DNA from: Maratus speciosus | Taxonomy: Eukaryota > Arthropoda > Arachnida > Araneae > Salticidae | DNA: 64,000 nucleotides | Direction of reading: 5' to 3' | Assembly (NCBI GenBank): GCA_963932465.1 | Contig: OZ010791.1 | Location: forward strand, 319,234,283 to 319,298,282 | Notes under the pieces: model-generated | What the model was told of the DNA's origin: nothing | The model's input: only the letters and a program-made list of their open reading frames with translations | The model's database searches: none | In this document: positions 36,774-48,419 of the stretch, in pieces | Layout: each line of letters opens with the position of its first letter | Position numbering within the stretch: position 1 is the first letter of the stretch | Position numbers and translations under genes: made by a program

Positions 36774-39708
36774 GACCTATGTCACACTGTAACTCTCGTA
36801 ATTATGAACCGATTTCGATGTAATTCGGTGTGTACATAGTACATACCAATGTCTCGACCGAGTTCGTTGGCCAGCTTCATCCGCCATTTTGTTTCAAAAT
36901 GGCGGCCATTTAAAAATTTAAAAAAAAAATTAAATTTGAAATGTGGTACCAAAAAATTGAAAATGGAAAAATATTTTTTTTAATGTATTTGACCTTTATA
37001 CAAAGATTTCGGAGCAGTTTTTGTTTCGTCTATATCTTAAAAAATTGTTGAGTTACAGCATTTTGAATTTCTAGCGTGACTGACATTTTGAAACGTCCTG
37101 AATTTTGTCACGCGATAAAAGGCGTATTTATGAACCGATTTGGATGTAACTTAGTTTATACATATTACATACCAATGTCTTGACCTGGTTCGTTGGCCAG
37201 ATTCATCCGCCATCTTGTTTAAAAATGGCGGCCATTTAAATTTTTAAGAAAAATTTAAATTTGAAATGTGGTACCAAAAAATTGAAAACTGAAAAAATAT
37301 TTTTTCTTATGTGTTTGACCTTGATAAAAAGATTCGAGAGCAGTTTTTGTTTCGTCTATATCTTAAGAAATCGCTGAGTTATAGCATTTTGAATTTCTAG
37401 CGTGGCTGACATTTTGAAACGTCCTGATTTTTGTCACGTAATAACAGGCGTATTTATGAACCGATTTGGATGTACCTTGGTGTGTACATAGTACATACAA
37501 ATACCGAGTCTAGACCGAGTTCGTTGGCCAGCTTCATCCGTATCTTGTTTCAAAGTGGCGGCCATTTAAAAAAATTTTAAAAATAAAAAAATTAAAATGA
37601 GATACCAAAAAATTGGAAAATGAAAAAGATATTTTTTGTATGTGTTTGACCTTAATACAAAGATTCCGGAACAGTTTTTGTTTCGTCTATAGCTAAAAAA
37701 ATGGCTGAGTAATAGCATTTTGAATTTTTATTGTGGCTGACATTTTAAAACGACCTGATTTTTGTCATGCGATAACAGATGTATTTATGAACCGATTTGG
37801 ATGTAACTTGGTCTGTACATAGTACATACTAATGTCTCGACCGAGTTCGTTGGCCAGCTTCATTCGCTATATTGTTTCAAAGGGGTTGCCATTTAAGTAA
37901 AAAATTAAATTTAAAATTTAAAACGAGGTATTAAATAATTGGAAAATGAAAAAGATTTTTTTTTATGTGTTTGGCCTTGATACAAAGATTCCGGAGCAGT
38001 TTTTGTTTCTGAAAATTTGTTCTTTTGTTTATATCTTAAAAATGATTGAATTATAGCACTTTAAATTTCTAGCATGGCTAACATTTTGAAACGATATTGT
38101 ATTAGTCACGCGATAACACACGTATTCGCCTATTTCGGTGTAAGCAGGCATGTGGATAGTATACATCAATACCTCGACCAAGTTCGCTGGCCAGATTCAT
38201 CAGCCATCTTGTTTCAAAATGGCGGCCATTAAATTAAAAAATATATACATATTTAAAGTGAGGTGCAAAAGAATTAGAAATTGAAAAAGGTTTCTTTCTT
38301 AAGTATTTGACCTTGATATAAGGATTTAGGAGCATTTTTTGTTTGTCTTTACCTTAAAAAATGGCTCAGATATAGCAGTTTCAATTTCTATTGTGGGTGA
38401 CATTTTGAAAAATCTGATTTTTTGCATGGGACAGCACTCGTATATATCAACCTATTCCGATGTGAGTGAGCATGTGAACAGCAATTACTAAGGTCTCGAC
38501 CAAGTTCACTGGTTAGCCTCATCCACCATGTTGTCTTTAAATGGTAGGCACTTTAAAAAATCGCCGAATTTGGCAGCCAAATATGAGTTACTTTAAAGAA
38601 AAGCAGCTTGGATAAAGCTGACTAATTTCGCGAAATTATCATTCATTATATTGATAAAAATTAGTATTGAATCTCCTATACTCAGTTTCCACTATATTGA
38701 GCTTCGTGTGTTTGAATGATATAAGTTGGCTTTTTTAAAATAAGGAATATGAAAGCTACCTCTTCCTCCCGGCACTGGCCGGAAGGACTTTTTTTTACAA
38801 TGAAAAGGACATTTTAGGTTCAATTTATACAGACTAACATGAAACATTTGTTTTGAAATTTTCATGAAAAAATATTCACAAGTTTTAGAGATATCGTGCG
38901 TGTTATGCCCAAAAACTTCATTTGGAGAAAAATGACCTCAAAGTTTTGGAAACACAGCTTCAGCTATTGAACGAGCATAAATCTATAAGCCATAACTTCT
39001 GTTCTAATAGGAATTTAAAGATAACAATTATATAAAAATGTTCAGAAAACATAGAAGTTTAACATCTAAAAAAAAATAAAATTTCGAAAATTTTAGAGCT
39101 TTAAGAGTCCTGAGATCCCTTAGCCATAGCAGTCGTCCGAATACCGGTTATAGCCTAGAGTGGTCTAAATACCGGCTAGCCGGTATTTGGACCTCTGTCG
39201 GTTGCTCTGCTTAAAGGGGAGGAAAATAAATTAATTTAAATAGTTCCATAATTAATAAATAAATGGTTCAGATATAGTTCCAGTCTCATTTCGCGATCTG
39301 AAAAAAGCAACTTTGGCCGTAATTGTTCAGGAGCGACACTGGTTACAGGACTACTTCACAAAAACGCGCTGAAAGATCTTCCAAATTTGTCTGCAATAAA
39401 TGTGAAGAGAAAGAAATAATAATGACGTAGGAAAACAGGAGAAAAGGACAGAAATTGAATTTTAACATCTTGAAGGCACCGTTATATGCTAAAAACCACT
39501 TAATTTTAATTCCCAAATGCTACATTCACACCAGAATTTAGGAACTAAATTTCGTTTCATGTAATGTACGTGAAGAAAAGCTGCTAAGTTTCATATAAAA
39601 TTGTTCATAAATACCAGTGTATATCCAATATCTTAAAATTTCAGCAACAGAAGTTCTTTGCTCCTCAAAGGGTTAAAAAGGTGAAAAATGAAGCTATCCA
39701 ACAGAGGA

Positions 39709-39870
39709 AGATGTGATGCAATTTGTGTCTTCTGCATGGGTGCTTGCTCTACGACAATAATGAGGGATGGTATTCTGGGTTCAGTGCAAAGAATGTGATA
39801 TATGGGCCTATAGGGACTGCACAGACGCAGAGAGTGATATTGTTTGTGATTTTTTCAGATAAAATAATTC
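39709..39870 (+). pseudogene. Remnant of a transposase C-terminal zinc finger
   Basis: Across two frames the sequence reads CVFC, DNNEGW, VQCKECDIWAYRDCTDAESD, IVCDFF. The pattern C-x2-C ... W-x2-C-x2-C-x2-W-A-x3-C ... C is the PHD-like finger at the C-terminus of many pogo/Tigger and related DDE transposases. At least one frameshift lies between DNNEGW and VQC, and the last Cys pair is incomplete. No catalytic core was recognised upstream. Confidence 0.5.
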
Positions 39871-40352
39871 TCATTTCAAACAGCAAGCTTTATTTTGTTT
39901 TACACGTTAAAGAAAAACAGAACTAGAAACACAATGGAAAGAAGATCGTGAGAGATAGTCGTTAAAAATTTTATAAATTTGACAAAAATGCTTCTTTACT
40001 AAAACTTACGTATTTTTTCTGTGCATAAAAAATGTTATTAATCAATGAAATTTATTACAATAATATTCTTATTGCTTAATAATTGTCATTAGTTCTATTT
40101 GTATGATCTTTCGGGGAAAAAAAAAACTTTGATAACTTGTATTTAGATCCCTTTTTCAAGACTCAAAATTTGAAGACTTTCAGAATTTTCCTTTTTATAA
40201 ACAGAAAAAGCCCTTTAAACTGATTTTTTTCTCTAAACAGTTGTAAAACCCTGTTTAACAAGGTACCCTGCTGTCACTTTACTAATTTTGAAAATTTTAT
40301 GATCAGGATGGAAAACAAAAGTGGTAACCAGTATTTGGACCTTTTCCTCTAC

Positions 40353-41173
40353 AGGTCATACATTTTCATGAAGATTTTTTTCCTGATACCCCATAGGGGG
40401 CAGTCAACATATTGAAAAAGAGCGAATGTCTTTTGGATAACCCTGTAAAAACTAACGTAGCAAAAGCGTTCAAACTTTAGATCATAATTAAATGCCTTAT
40501 TGTCATAAACTGTGTTCATTTTTATGAGGATAGCATGTATACTCGTAGAGAAATTAAAGTTTTTATAAAAAGAGTCCTAAATGTTGCCAAGTTTTTTGCT
40601 TATAATTTGTACAGTTCTTAATATAAAAAAAAGTTCTTTTCAGAAAATATGACAAACAACATTGTGCACAATACTCTGCAATCAGAATTAAAAAATAATA
40701 AAAATTGAATAAAAAATGAGCACGCTTACTAAATAAGGATTCATTGCGCATGCCCGAATGTAATCAAAATAAAATTAGCATTATATATAACTAAATATAT
40801 AGCGCTACTTTTGTGAAAGTCTGGAAAACAAAGTTTGAAAAGTCTGAAAATTATCGATGATAGATGATGATCCTAAGCTCAAAATCCGTTATTCCCAAAA
40901 GGAAGCAAAAAGATGAGGGGTTGTATTCAAATACAGTAGCTCATGCAATATTGTGTATGCTATATTGGCACTACGTCAATGAATATATGGATATATCTGC
41001 TTCATTTTGGGAAAACGGGTTTTGAGCTTATTCTATCAACGAATTTTCAAACTATGAACGCATTTGCAGCATTAGTTTTGACAGGGTTATCCAAAAGATA
41101 TTTGTTCTTTTTCAATTTCTTGACGGTCCCCTACGTAGTTTCTGGAAAAAATCTTCTCGGAAATATATGACCT
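40353..41173. mobile_element. 821 bp element with ~95-bp inverted repeats
   Basis: The left repeat starts aggtcatacattttc and runs to gttatccctg-like sequence near 40448. The right repeat (41076-41173) is its inverted partner (cagggttatccaaaagatat ... atatgacct). The repeats have diverged moderately. The interior is AT-rich and non-coding. It abuts the proposed right end of the 7 kb element exactly. The target duplication is unclear. Confidence 0.6.
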
Positions 41174-41788
41174 ACACTGTACTGTCTACACACCTGGAGT
41201 TTCAGGTTAATTCCTCATGTATTTTTCTAGATATTTAACAAATCTTCTGAAATCGCAAGTGGCCGGTCACCTTTGGCCATATAGTGTATGCTTAACAAGT
41301 TTCCTTAAGCCATACTGCTGCTTGACACAGATCTATTCAATTGTGTGGGAAATTTAGTCTAAAAAATAATCAGTATAAATTAAAAGATCGTAAGAGAAAA
41401 AAAAATTAATTCAAAAAATATCGCAACTAATAAAATTGATAATTTGCTATAAATATATTTTATTGAATTAATAGCTTGTTATTGGGGAAACGAACCGACA
41501 TAAAACGAACTGAAATTCGTGTCTACACAAAGTAATGTTTTCAGGTCCCTTATTTGCTGTTACTGTTGTTAAAGATTAACAGGCAATATTTCTTAAAATA
41601 TAAATTTCTTTTAGAATGTACCAAAGGAATAGTACAAAGACGTTGTTTTAAAATGAATAATATATTATAAAAAAAGAGCAACAAGACAATTCTGACAGCT
41701 ATTTTCTTTCTATTTTGATATGAATTGCTTATTTTTGCATTTAAGAAGACACATTTCATTAAAAAAATAAACAAGGAAAGACGGTGTA

Positions 41789-41997
41789 CACTGTAAAAAA
41801 AAATCTGTAAAGTTACTAAAATTTTTCTAGGAAACTGGGATTCCAGGAACTTTTTATGTAACGGCAACAGCAAAAATTTCTGTAACAGCATCTGTTACAG
41901 GAATTTTTCTTGTTGCCGTTACATAAAAAGTTCCTGGAATCCCAGTTTCCGAGAAAAATTTTAGTAACTTTACAATTTTTTTTTTTTTTTTACAGTG
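41789..41997. mobile_element. 209-bp palindromic MITE with TA target sites
   Basis: A near-perfect palindrome with ends CACTGTAAAAAAA / TTTTTTTACAGTG, TA on each side (41787-41788 and 41998-41999), and arms sharing actgggattccaggaacttt and atgtaacggcaac. The short centre is cagcatctgttac. Such elements are typical Tc1/mariner-derived MITEs. Very few mismatches between arms suggest youth. Confidence 0.85.
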
Positions 41998-41999
41998 TA

Positions 42000-44350
42000 T
42001 GACGCTTATACTATAAACAATATCTAAAGCTTTATAATTACTTTTAAATTGTACTTATGTGGAGATTAATCACAAAAAATACGTTTCAATAGTTATTTAA
42101 TTGGAAAATTTTAGATAAAATTATGTAGCTGTTTAATACTGCAACATATCATGAATCCGGGTAAATCAGTAAAAAAATATCTTCCCTATAAAGGAACAAG
42201 GACTTAATTCAATTAAATGAAGAGACAGTACCTGTTTGTTATGCCGCTCGATTGGAAATATACTGTTAAAAATGTCCGTAAAAACACAGAAAAAAAGATA
42301 CTCTCTGTTTAATGTATTCGATTGAGTTTCTCGGTCATCATTTTATTGACATTTCTTTTTCATATATCAAATTCCCTGTAGGAATTTCCATAAATATAGG
42401 CTTTTCATAAATATATTTTTATAGTTTTTATAGTTGTTATAACCTGTAATTAAAAATACATGCTTTAAAAAATCTTTTACAATTTTATTAGAAATATGAA
42501 AGAAAAAAAAAATTTTTAATTGTTTTTTTTAAAAATTGGAACGTTTTAGAAAGGTAAATTTCGTCTTTACGAAGTTAGCAGGGATTTTTAGCGACAATCA
42601 CTTTGCAAATGTTCCATTCACCAAGTGCATGATGTTTGGTAATTTTAAAAGTAAATTAAAAGTAAAAGTATTTTCCACTTAATCGTAAAAGACATCCTTT
42701 CCATACAATAGTAACAACTGAAAAAGCACAGTCAGCGAAACTTTCATTTTTAATCTACAATACTCGGGATCTAATACCGGGCCGGAAGACGTAAGATAAT
42801 GGATTATCGGTAGATTGCCTATAATTTCACATAAAACTTTTTAACAGTGTACAATTTATTTTTTGTCTCTCCTGTCCAGAAGAAGATAAATAAAAACAAG
42901 TCCACATTATCCTTCATTTGTACCCGACTGAACAGAAAGGTTATGTGTTTCAAGCGTATCTGTGTATGTGGATTTCTTTATACCCTCGAAACATGCCAAC
43001 GGCTGGATGGATTTTAATGAATGAGGTCTCTATTAATTCATCTTAACGGCCCGATGGTTATAGGCTAGGTTTTGTTTTTAGAAATTCAAAATGGCGGCCG
43101 TAAAATAAAAAAAAGGCGGTAGTGACGAAAAAAAATTTACCCACCCTATTGAGAGGCATATCATTGGATAGGTCTTTCAAAATGAAGACGATGTTTCATT
43201 GACTATTATACAGTCAGAAGCTCTGTTAAAATATTATACAACATGGAAGTTGTGTATGTATTGTGGATCTCTAGCTTTACTGCAACTCTAACCACCATAG
43301 ACATCTATAGACCTCATCAAAAGAGTGTTTATAAATAAGAACTAACAATTAAACACAACTTAAAAGTCATCAATACAAGTAAATAAAAAAAAATAGGCAA
43401 GTAATATAAACAAGAAATATAAAAAGACATTTTATGTCAATTCCTACTTAAGTCAATAAGAGAATTTTTTTTTCTCCCATTCTTCTTTCCTGTTGAGTAG
43501 GGCTTAGAATGCGTTGCTCAAGAAGAGGCCTCTCTCCGTCTAAAAATGCATTGATCAAGAAGAGGGCTCTCTCGATTATTGAAAATTAATTAATTTAATT
43601 TAATTAATGAATTAATATTTGAAAAAAACTGGATTAAAATCAAGTGTCATCCACTACAAGTTTAAAAAAAATTATTTGAGCTTGATTGGATGAATAATAA
43701 GGATTTAGAAAATAGTTTCACATTGATGATAATATTTCATTAGCTCGATTTTTACGCAGTCGGGTTTTTTGATTTTTTAAATTTAATTGTATATTAAAAA
43801 ACTGCATCTGAAAAAAAATCTAAATAAATTTTGTTATATATTGTTTATCTTTTAAGACAAATTTTTTCTTGTTTAAATTTATGATTGAGAAATAAAACAA
43901 AATATTTAATTATAGAATATCATATTTCCTTATTTTCAATGCCTTCTCCAATTTTAGACTTTTCGGACATATCACAGAGTTTTCTTGTCAAGCGCGATAA
44001 ATCGAAGTGTTACTGTATATTATATAGATTTATATAGCAAAGAATAAACCTCTTAAAATGTAAAAGTTTTAGAACTAAATTAAAATCAAATTTTCATATT
44101 TTTTTTAGTGGTAAAATATCTCCTTTGTTTATATCTAAATTATGTAAAGCAAAATAAATTTTCGCAACAGAATTCAGAAGAAAACACTTTTGAAACATGA
44201 GATTTAAAAAACATTTCTTCTATATTTACGTTACATGAGGGAATTAAGCATTTCAAGCTCTACACTGAATATAAATTGAAACGAATCCCAGGGTGTGTTA
44301 AAGACGGCAAATTTTAAAGAAAAAGCTACTGTTAGAATGGGCAATGCAGA
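42000..44350. other. Non-coding; includes a likely interspersed-repeat fragment
   Basis: About 42900-43280 is less AT-rich, with phrases such as ccctcgaaacatgccaacgg and aaaatggcggccg, and looks like an old repeat copy. About 43500-43570 has a short direct repeat (tcaagaagag-ctctctc twice). No gene seen. Confidence 0.45.
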
Positions 44351-44352
44351 AC

Positions 44353-44388
<36 letters not shown>

Positions 44389-44795
44389 CAAAACAAGTAA
44401 AGAGTATCTCTGTGAAAATATTATTAAAATGGATGCTGCATAAACTGCAAGTAAATGCAGTGAATAAAAAATAATACTTTTAAAGGATATGTAATATAAA
44501 ATTATCTTATGATTGGTGTTATAAATGCTCTATCGAGAGTTGACAGGATAATATCCTTCTTTAACAGCTTATATTTCTGGTAAATAATTGATATCTATTT
44601 TTTGTGTTAAAACTGCCTCATAAAGTGTTCTCTTTCAAAAAGTTGCTTAAAACAGCATTGTAAAAATAATAATGAATAAAACTTTTGGGTGCACTTTGTT
44701 TATGGATATTCATTTGATGGCAATTTGAGCGTTGCCGCCCATTTAGAGAGTTAGACATTCAAACAAGATATAGTTTTTTCCAACTAAGCGAAAAT

Positions 44796-44872
44796 GTTTC
44801 GAAGCTATCACTCGAACTCAGAACTCTGGGCTTTTATTGACAATGCTCTTCCAACTGAGCCATCAGGACGAC
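44796..44872 (-). repeat. tRNA-like sequence, probably SINE or tRNA pseudogene
   Basis: On the minus strand: gtcgtcctgatggctcagtt with an intact pol III A box (TGGCTCAGTTGG) and a degraded B box (AGTTCGAGTGA). The anticodon arm does not fold well (tgtcaataaaagcccaga), so it is not a functional tRNA. The start resembles the cgtcctxgtggct of the SINEs at 16 kb. Confidence 0.55.
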
Positions 44873-45545
44873 ACCTCAGTCAACCCAGGCCATATTCGTT
44901 CAGAACAACAATTTGGTCATGATATCTGGACTGTTGCAGCACGGCAGCATAAACCGCATGTAAAAAGAAGTCCAACAAACTATGGATAAATTATTACACT
45001 TTTAAATAATTTATGATTGTGTCTACAATAATTAAAAGAGTTAGAAATTATTAATATATTTTTTAAACATTTATAATTTATTTATTACTGCAGTTAACAC
45101 TAAACGTGCTGGGTATTTTGCACAAGTTTTAAAGAAATATTTCAAAGCAGAAGTTTTATTTAAAACTATTTAATTTAGTGAAAAAAAAAAACTCATGAAA
45201 TATTAAAAATCCCTGGCGGCTCTGGCCTACAGGCGGAGGTAGATTTCGATGTTAAGTACTGAATTCACCAACTTAAATCAAAATTAGAGATAAACCCAGT
45301 TCCTTCACTAAGAATGAACTCTAGGGAGCTAAATATTTTGTGAAAATTCTAATATACACCAATACACACACGCATGTATATGGGATAGGTTTAAAATTGG
45401 CTAAAACAATTTCAGAGTACCTCAAAGTGTTAAAATATGTTAATATTTCCACAGTCGGGTTTTTATCATGTTTTAATACGTTTCTTCAAACTCACATGAC
45501 GTTACATATTCACCTGCTGAGGTCCATTATATTTCTAAAATGACG

Positions 45546-45548
<3 letters not shown>

Positions 45549-45604
<56 letters not shown>
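45549..45604. repeat. (AT)n followed by poly-T
   Basis: About 30 bp of alternating TA, then about 26 T. Confidence 0.85.
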
Positions 45605-45608
<4 letters not shown>

Positions 45609-45854
45609 CGTCATACTATGTATTTCATTTTGAGTTTCCATGCTGAAATCTTGCTCTAGAAAACTTATGACGTAATATTCAATTTGTTTTCAATTCGTCA
45701 AACTATTTATTTAATTTATTTTTTCACATGAAATTCTTGCAATAGAAAAGCAATTGCTGTGGTGAAAATTTTATTGTTTTTTTTTTTTTTTTAATTGTTG
45801 GCAACTGCTATAACGAAAAATATTTATTTTTTTCCTGTCATTGTTGTGTAAGAG

Positions 45855-46216
45855 CTGGTTTTATCAGAATCTTGTTAAGACGGTATTCAAAATTTTTAGC
45901 CCCCCCCCCCCCCCCCACGTCCCATTTCCATTCCCTTGGGCCGATTTTGCCCATTTTTAATCCCCGCCGAGATATTAGCCATCTGAAAATTGTTGGCGAG
46001 TTTGAAAACGATCCGTGCATAATTGCGACTTTTATCGTGCGGACAAAATTTAGTACATACATACATACATAAATATATATATATATATATAAACTTTTTA
46101 AGTGGGGGTGGTTTTGGGTTCCTAGGGTCATATAATGAAAAGTTATGAAGGAATTTTTCAAAAGTCGCACCATGGTAACGACTGCAATAGGTAGTATTTC
46201 TTACGAAACTACCTAA
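45855..46216 (+). mobile_element. Helitron-like fragment with 3' hairpin
   Basis: Contains a C run (about 45900-45916), tacatacatacat and (AT)n, then gtgggggtggttttgggttc, cgactgcaatagg and the hairpin AGGTAGTATTTCTTACGAAACTACCT (46189-46214). Box order and hairpin match the central module of the 34-39 kb palindrome, so it is a diverged relative. A 5' partner of the hairpin arm was not found; the element seems 5'-truncated. The 111- and 66-residue frames here are incidental. Confidence 0.55.
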
Positions 46217-46897
46217 AATGACAGTTTAAAAAAAGTATTTATGGTAAGCGTGTTTTATTTTTTCTTTAATTTTTGTGTTGTTAATGTGATGAAAGAAATT
46301 ATTCTATAATACACTTTCTTAAGTAATTCTACACGTCATAGTAACATATTTTGAAGTAGCTATTTTATAATTTTGAAATTTTGATTTTAAGTATCTAAAC
46401 CGTTAAACTATCGAAAAAAAGGTTTTCAATCGAAATTTCCGATATTAATTTAACTTTAAAAGCATACGTTTTAACTCACATTTAATTAAGAATGTTTTTT
46501 AACGTTAATATTAAAAAAATAATTTTTGACATGAGATCGTAATTTTAAGTTCAATAACTTATAAATTTTACAGACAATGTAAAATGTGATTATAAACAAA
46601 GGATGTTTATTGCATTTTTTGCAGCATTTCAACTAATGCTATCATCCGAAAACTACAAAAATGAATTCTAAGAAATGTAAATGAGGAAATGATATTATTA
46701 ACTGAGAAAATGAAACAGAATTCCCTTTCTTGTTAATATATATTTGTTACGATGGAATATTAACGCATACATTATACTGTAAAACAAAAGAGAAATATTA
46801 CTTAATCTACAAAAATATGATTTAAACAACGGACGAAAATATACACTATATGTTTCCAAATGACCCATATTTGCAAACAGCGTTCTTTATCTTTTAA

Positions 46898-47642
46898 GGG
46901 GTCTTGTACCTTTTAAACGCGTCGAAAATTAACGAAAATCTTCAAAGTTTGAATTAGTCTATCTTCAAAACCTTTTTATGTATAAAAATGAAATTTTGGA
47001 TATTGATTAAACAGATTGTGCTTTGTAATATACTACCAACAGAAATGTATTAACCCTTTACAGAATTTGTGTATTGTTGAAATCAAAATAGCTCTTTTTT
47101 TTACCCCATAAGTCATTGCGCGCATGATATCTTGAGAAAGTATGTATGGATTGTCATGAAATGTGGTAAATATACTAAACAAATATGTGTGTTTAAAATG
47201 GTCTACTTTTAAGTATTTACAATGGTAATATTTTTAGTTATGACTATTTTTATTCATTAAAAATACAATTTTTTTGTTTTTTTTTTTACGAAAATATTTT
47301 TTTATATAGTTAATGAAATAATTTTAGCCTAAGAGTAGATCATTTTAAACACACATATGTGTTTAGTATCTTTACCAAATTTCATGTCAATCCATACATA
47401 CTTTTTCAAGATATCATGCGCGCAATGACTTATGGGGTAAAAAAAGACCTATTTTGTTTTCAACAATACACAAATTCTGTAAAAGGTTAATAAATTTTTA
47501 ATGGTAGCATATTACAAAGCACAATCTGTTTAATCAATATCCAAAATTTCATGTTTATACATAAAAAGGCTTTGAAGATTGACTAATTCAAACTTTGAAG
47601 TTTTTCGTTAATGTTCGACGCGTTTAAAAGGTACAAGACCCC
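46898..47642. mobile_element. 745-bp TTAA-flanked palindromic element
   Basis: The arms (about 46898-47225 and 47325-47642) are reverse complements over about 320 bp, including cataagtcattgcgcgcatg and gtacaagacccc/ggggtcttgtac. TTAA lies on both sides (46894-46897 and 47643-47646). The centre is an AT-rich spacer of about 100 bp. No coding content. A TTAA-targeting MITE. Confidence 0.85.
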
Positions 47643-48419
47643 TTAAAACCTCAGACGGCAATATAATTTTCAGATTAAAAGAAGCATTTATAAAAATAAA
47701 GCTTCTTTTGCTTTCAATAATCTTAGGAAAGTTTCCGCGTAGTTTTTTTAAAGTGTAGTAAACAATTTTCTAAACATACTATATTGGCTTTTCGAAAGCA
47801 ATCAATTCTCCAGTTAGCATTTTTATGTTCAACAAACATGTTTAAAAAATCAGTAGTAGCTACATAAACTTTTTTTTTATAAATGCTTTTTTCAATCCTT
47901 AATACATTGACATAAACTTTTGAAAACTATTCAGGATGACATTAGAGGAAGACCAGTAACATTTTTAAGCACCTGGCATTTTCCAAAATATAGTGTTGTG
48001 ATATTCGATGCAAGTAATTTATTACGTTTGCTCCCATGAAATTCCTAATTTTATATTAGTTAATTAGTATTGTGTGATAGTCGGCTCTGCAGTAGAGCAC
48101 AATTTAAAAGTAGTTTTATCAAGGAATTAGATTTCTTAGAAATAAAACTGAGTATTAAACAATTTATGAACTTATTTATAGAAGATTTTTTTTTTTTTCC
48201 TTTGATCATTTAGAAAAAAATGTTTATTATTCCTTACTTTTTGGACTATTTTCTATAAATTAATCGCTTTAGAATTGGGCAAATATTTTCTTCTGATCAA
48301 GTAGAAGAAAATTGAATCATATGATTTCTGGTATGGTGTAATAGATGTGATAGTTTTGATAGATGAAAAAACACGCTGAATCATTTACAAAATATATGAA
48401 ATTTCAATAATAAAGAAAA

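Larger units (their letters stand above)
34093..38810. repeat. 4.7 kb palindrome built of ~330-bp units
   Basis: The left arm (about 34240-36560) and right arm (about 36775-38790) are reverse complements across more than 2 kb, down to the outer phrases ccggccagtgccgggaggaa and cgaaattagtcagctttatc. Each arm is a run of five or six ~330-bp units (starts of ggccgcca near 34770, 35104, 35433, 35758, 36095, 36423) carrying gatgaagctggccaacgaac, tcataaatacgcc and tcaaaatgctataactcagc. The centre holds two (AT)n runs flanking a module ending in the hairpin AGGTAGCTTT...AAAGCTACCT. A reversed copy of that module sits at the left edge (34093-34251). Confidence 0.88.
33672..39119. mobile_element. TTAA-flanked element enclosing the giant palindrome
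   Basis: The left end is GGGGTCTCAGGACTCTTAAA directly after TTAA (33668-33671). The right end is its inverted partner (TTTAAGAGTCCTGAGATCCC) directly before TTAG (39120-39123), a one-base decay of TTAA. Length 5448 bp. The ends resemble those of the small palindrome at 46898-47642 (GGGGTCTTGTACC, TTAA both sides), suggesting one TTAA-targeting family (piggyBac or Kolobok type). No transposase was seen. Confidence 0.6.
33304..40352. mobile_element. Candidate 7 kb pogo-like element carrying nested insertions
   Basis: GTAGAGGAGAAGTTCCAAAT at 33304 and its imperfect inverted match at 40329-40352 (GTAGAGGAAAAGGTCCAAAT on the minus strand) may be TIRs; related phrases (taaatacc, ggtatttggacctctg) recur internally near 33331 and 39166-39190. 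A zinc-finger remnant of transposase type lies at 39709-39870. The short TIRs make this tentative. If real, the element was later invaded by the TTAA-flanked element inside it. Confidence 0.45.

Noticed and set aside
41550..41891. 113-residue minus-strand ORF
   Set aside because: It extends into the left arm of the palindromic MITE and is otherwise Phe/Leu-rich low-complexity sequence.
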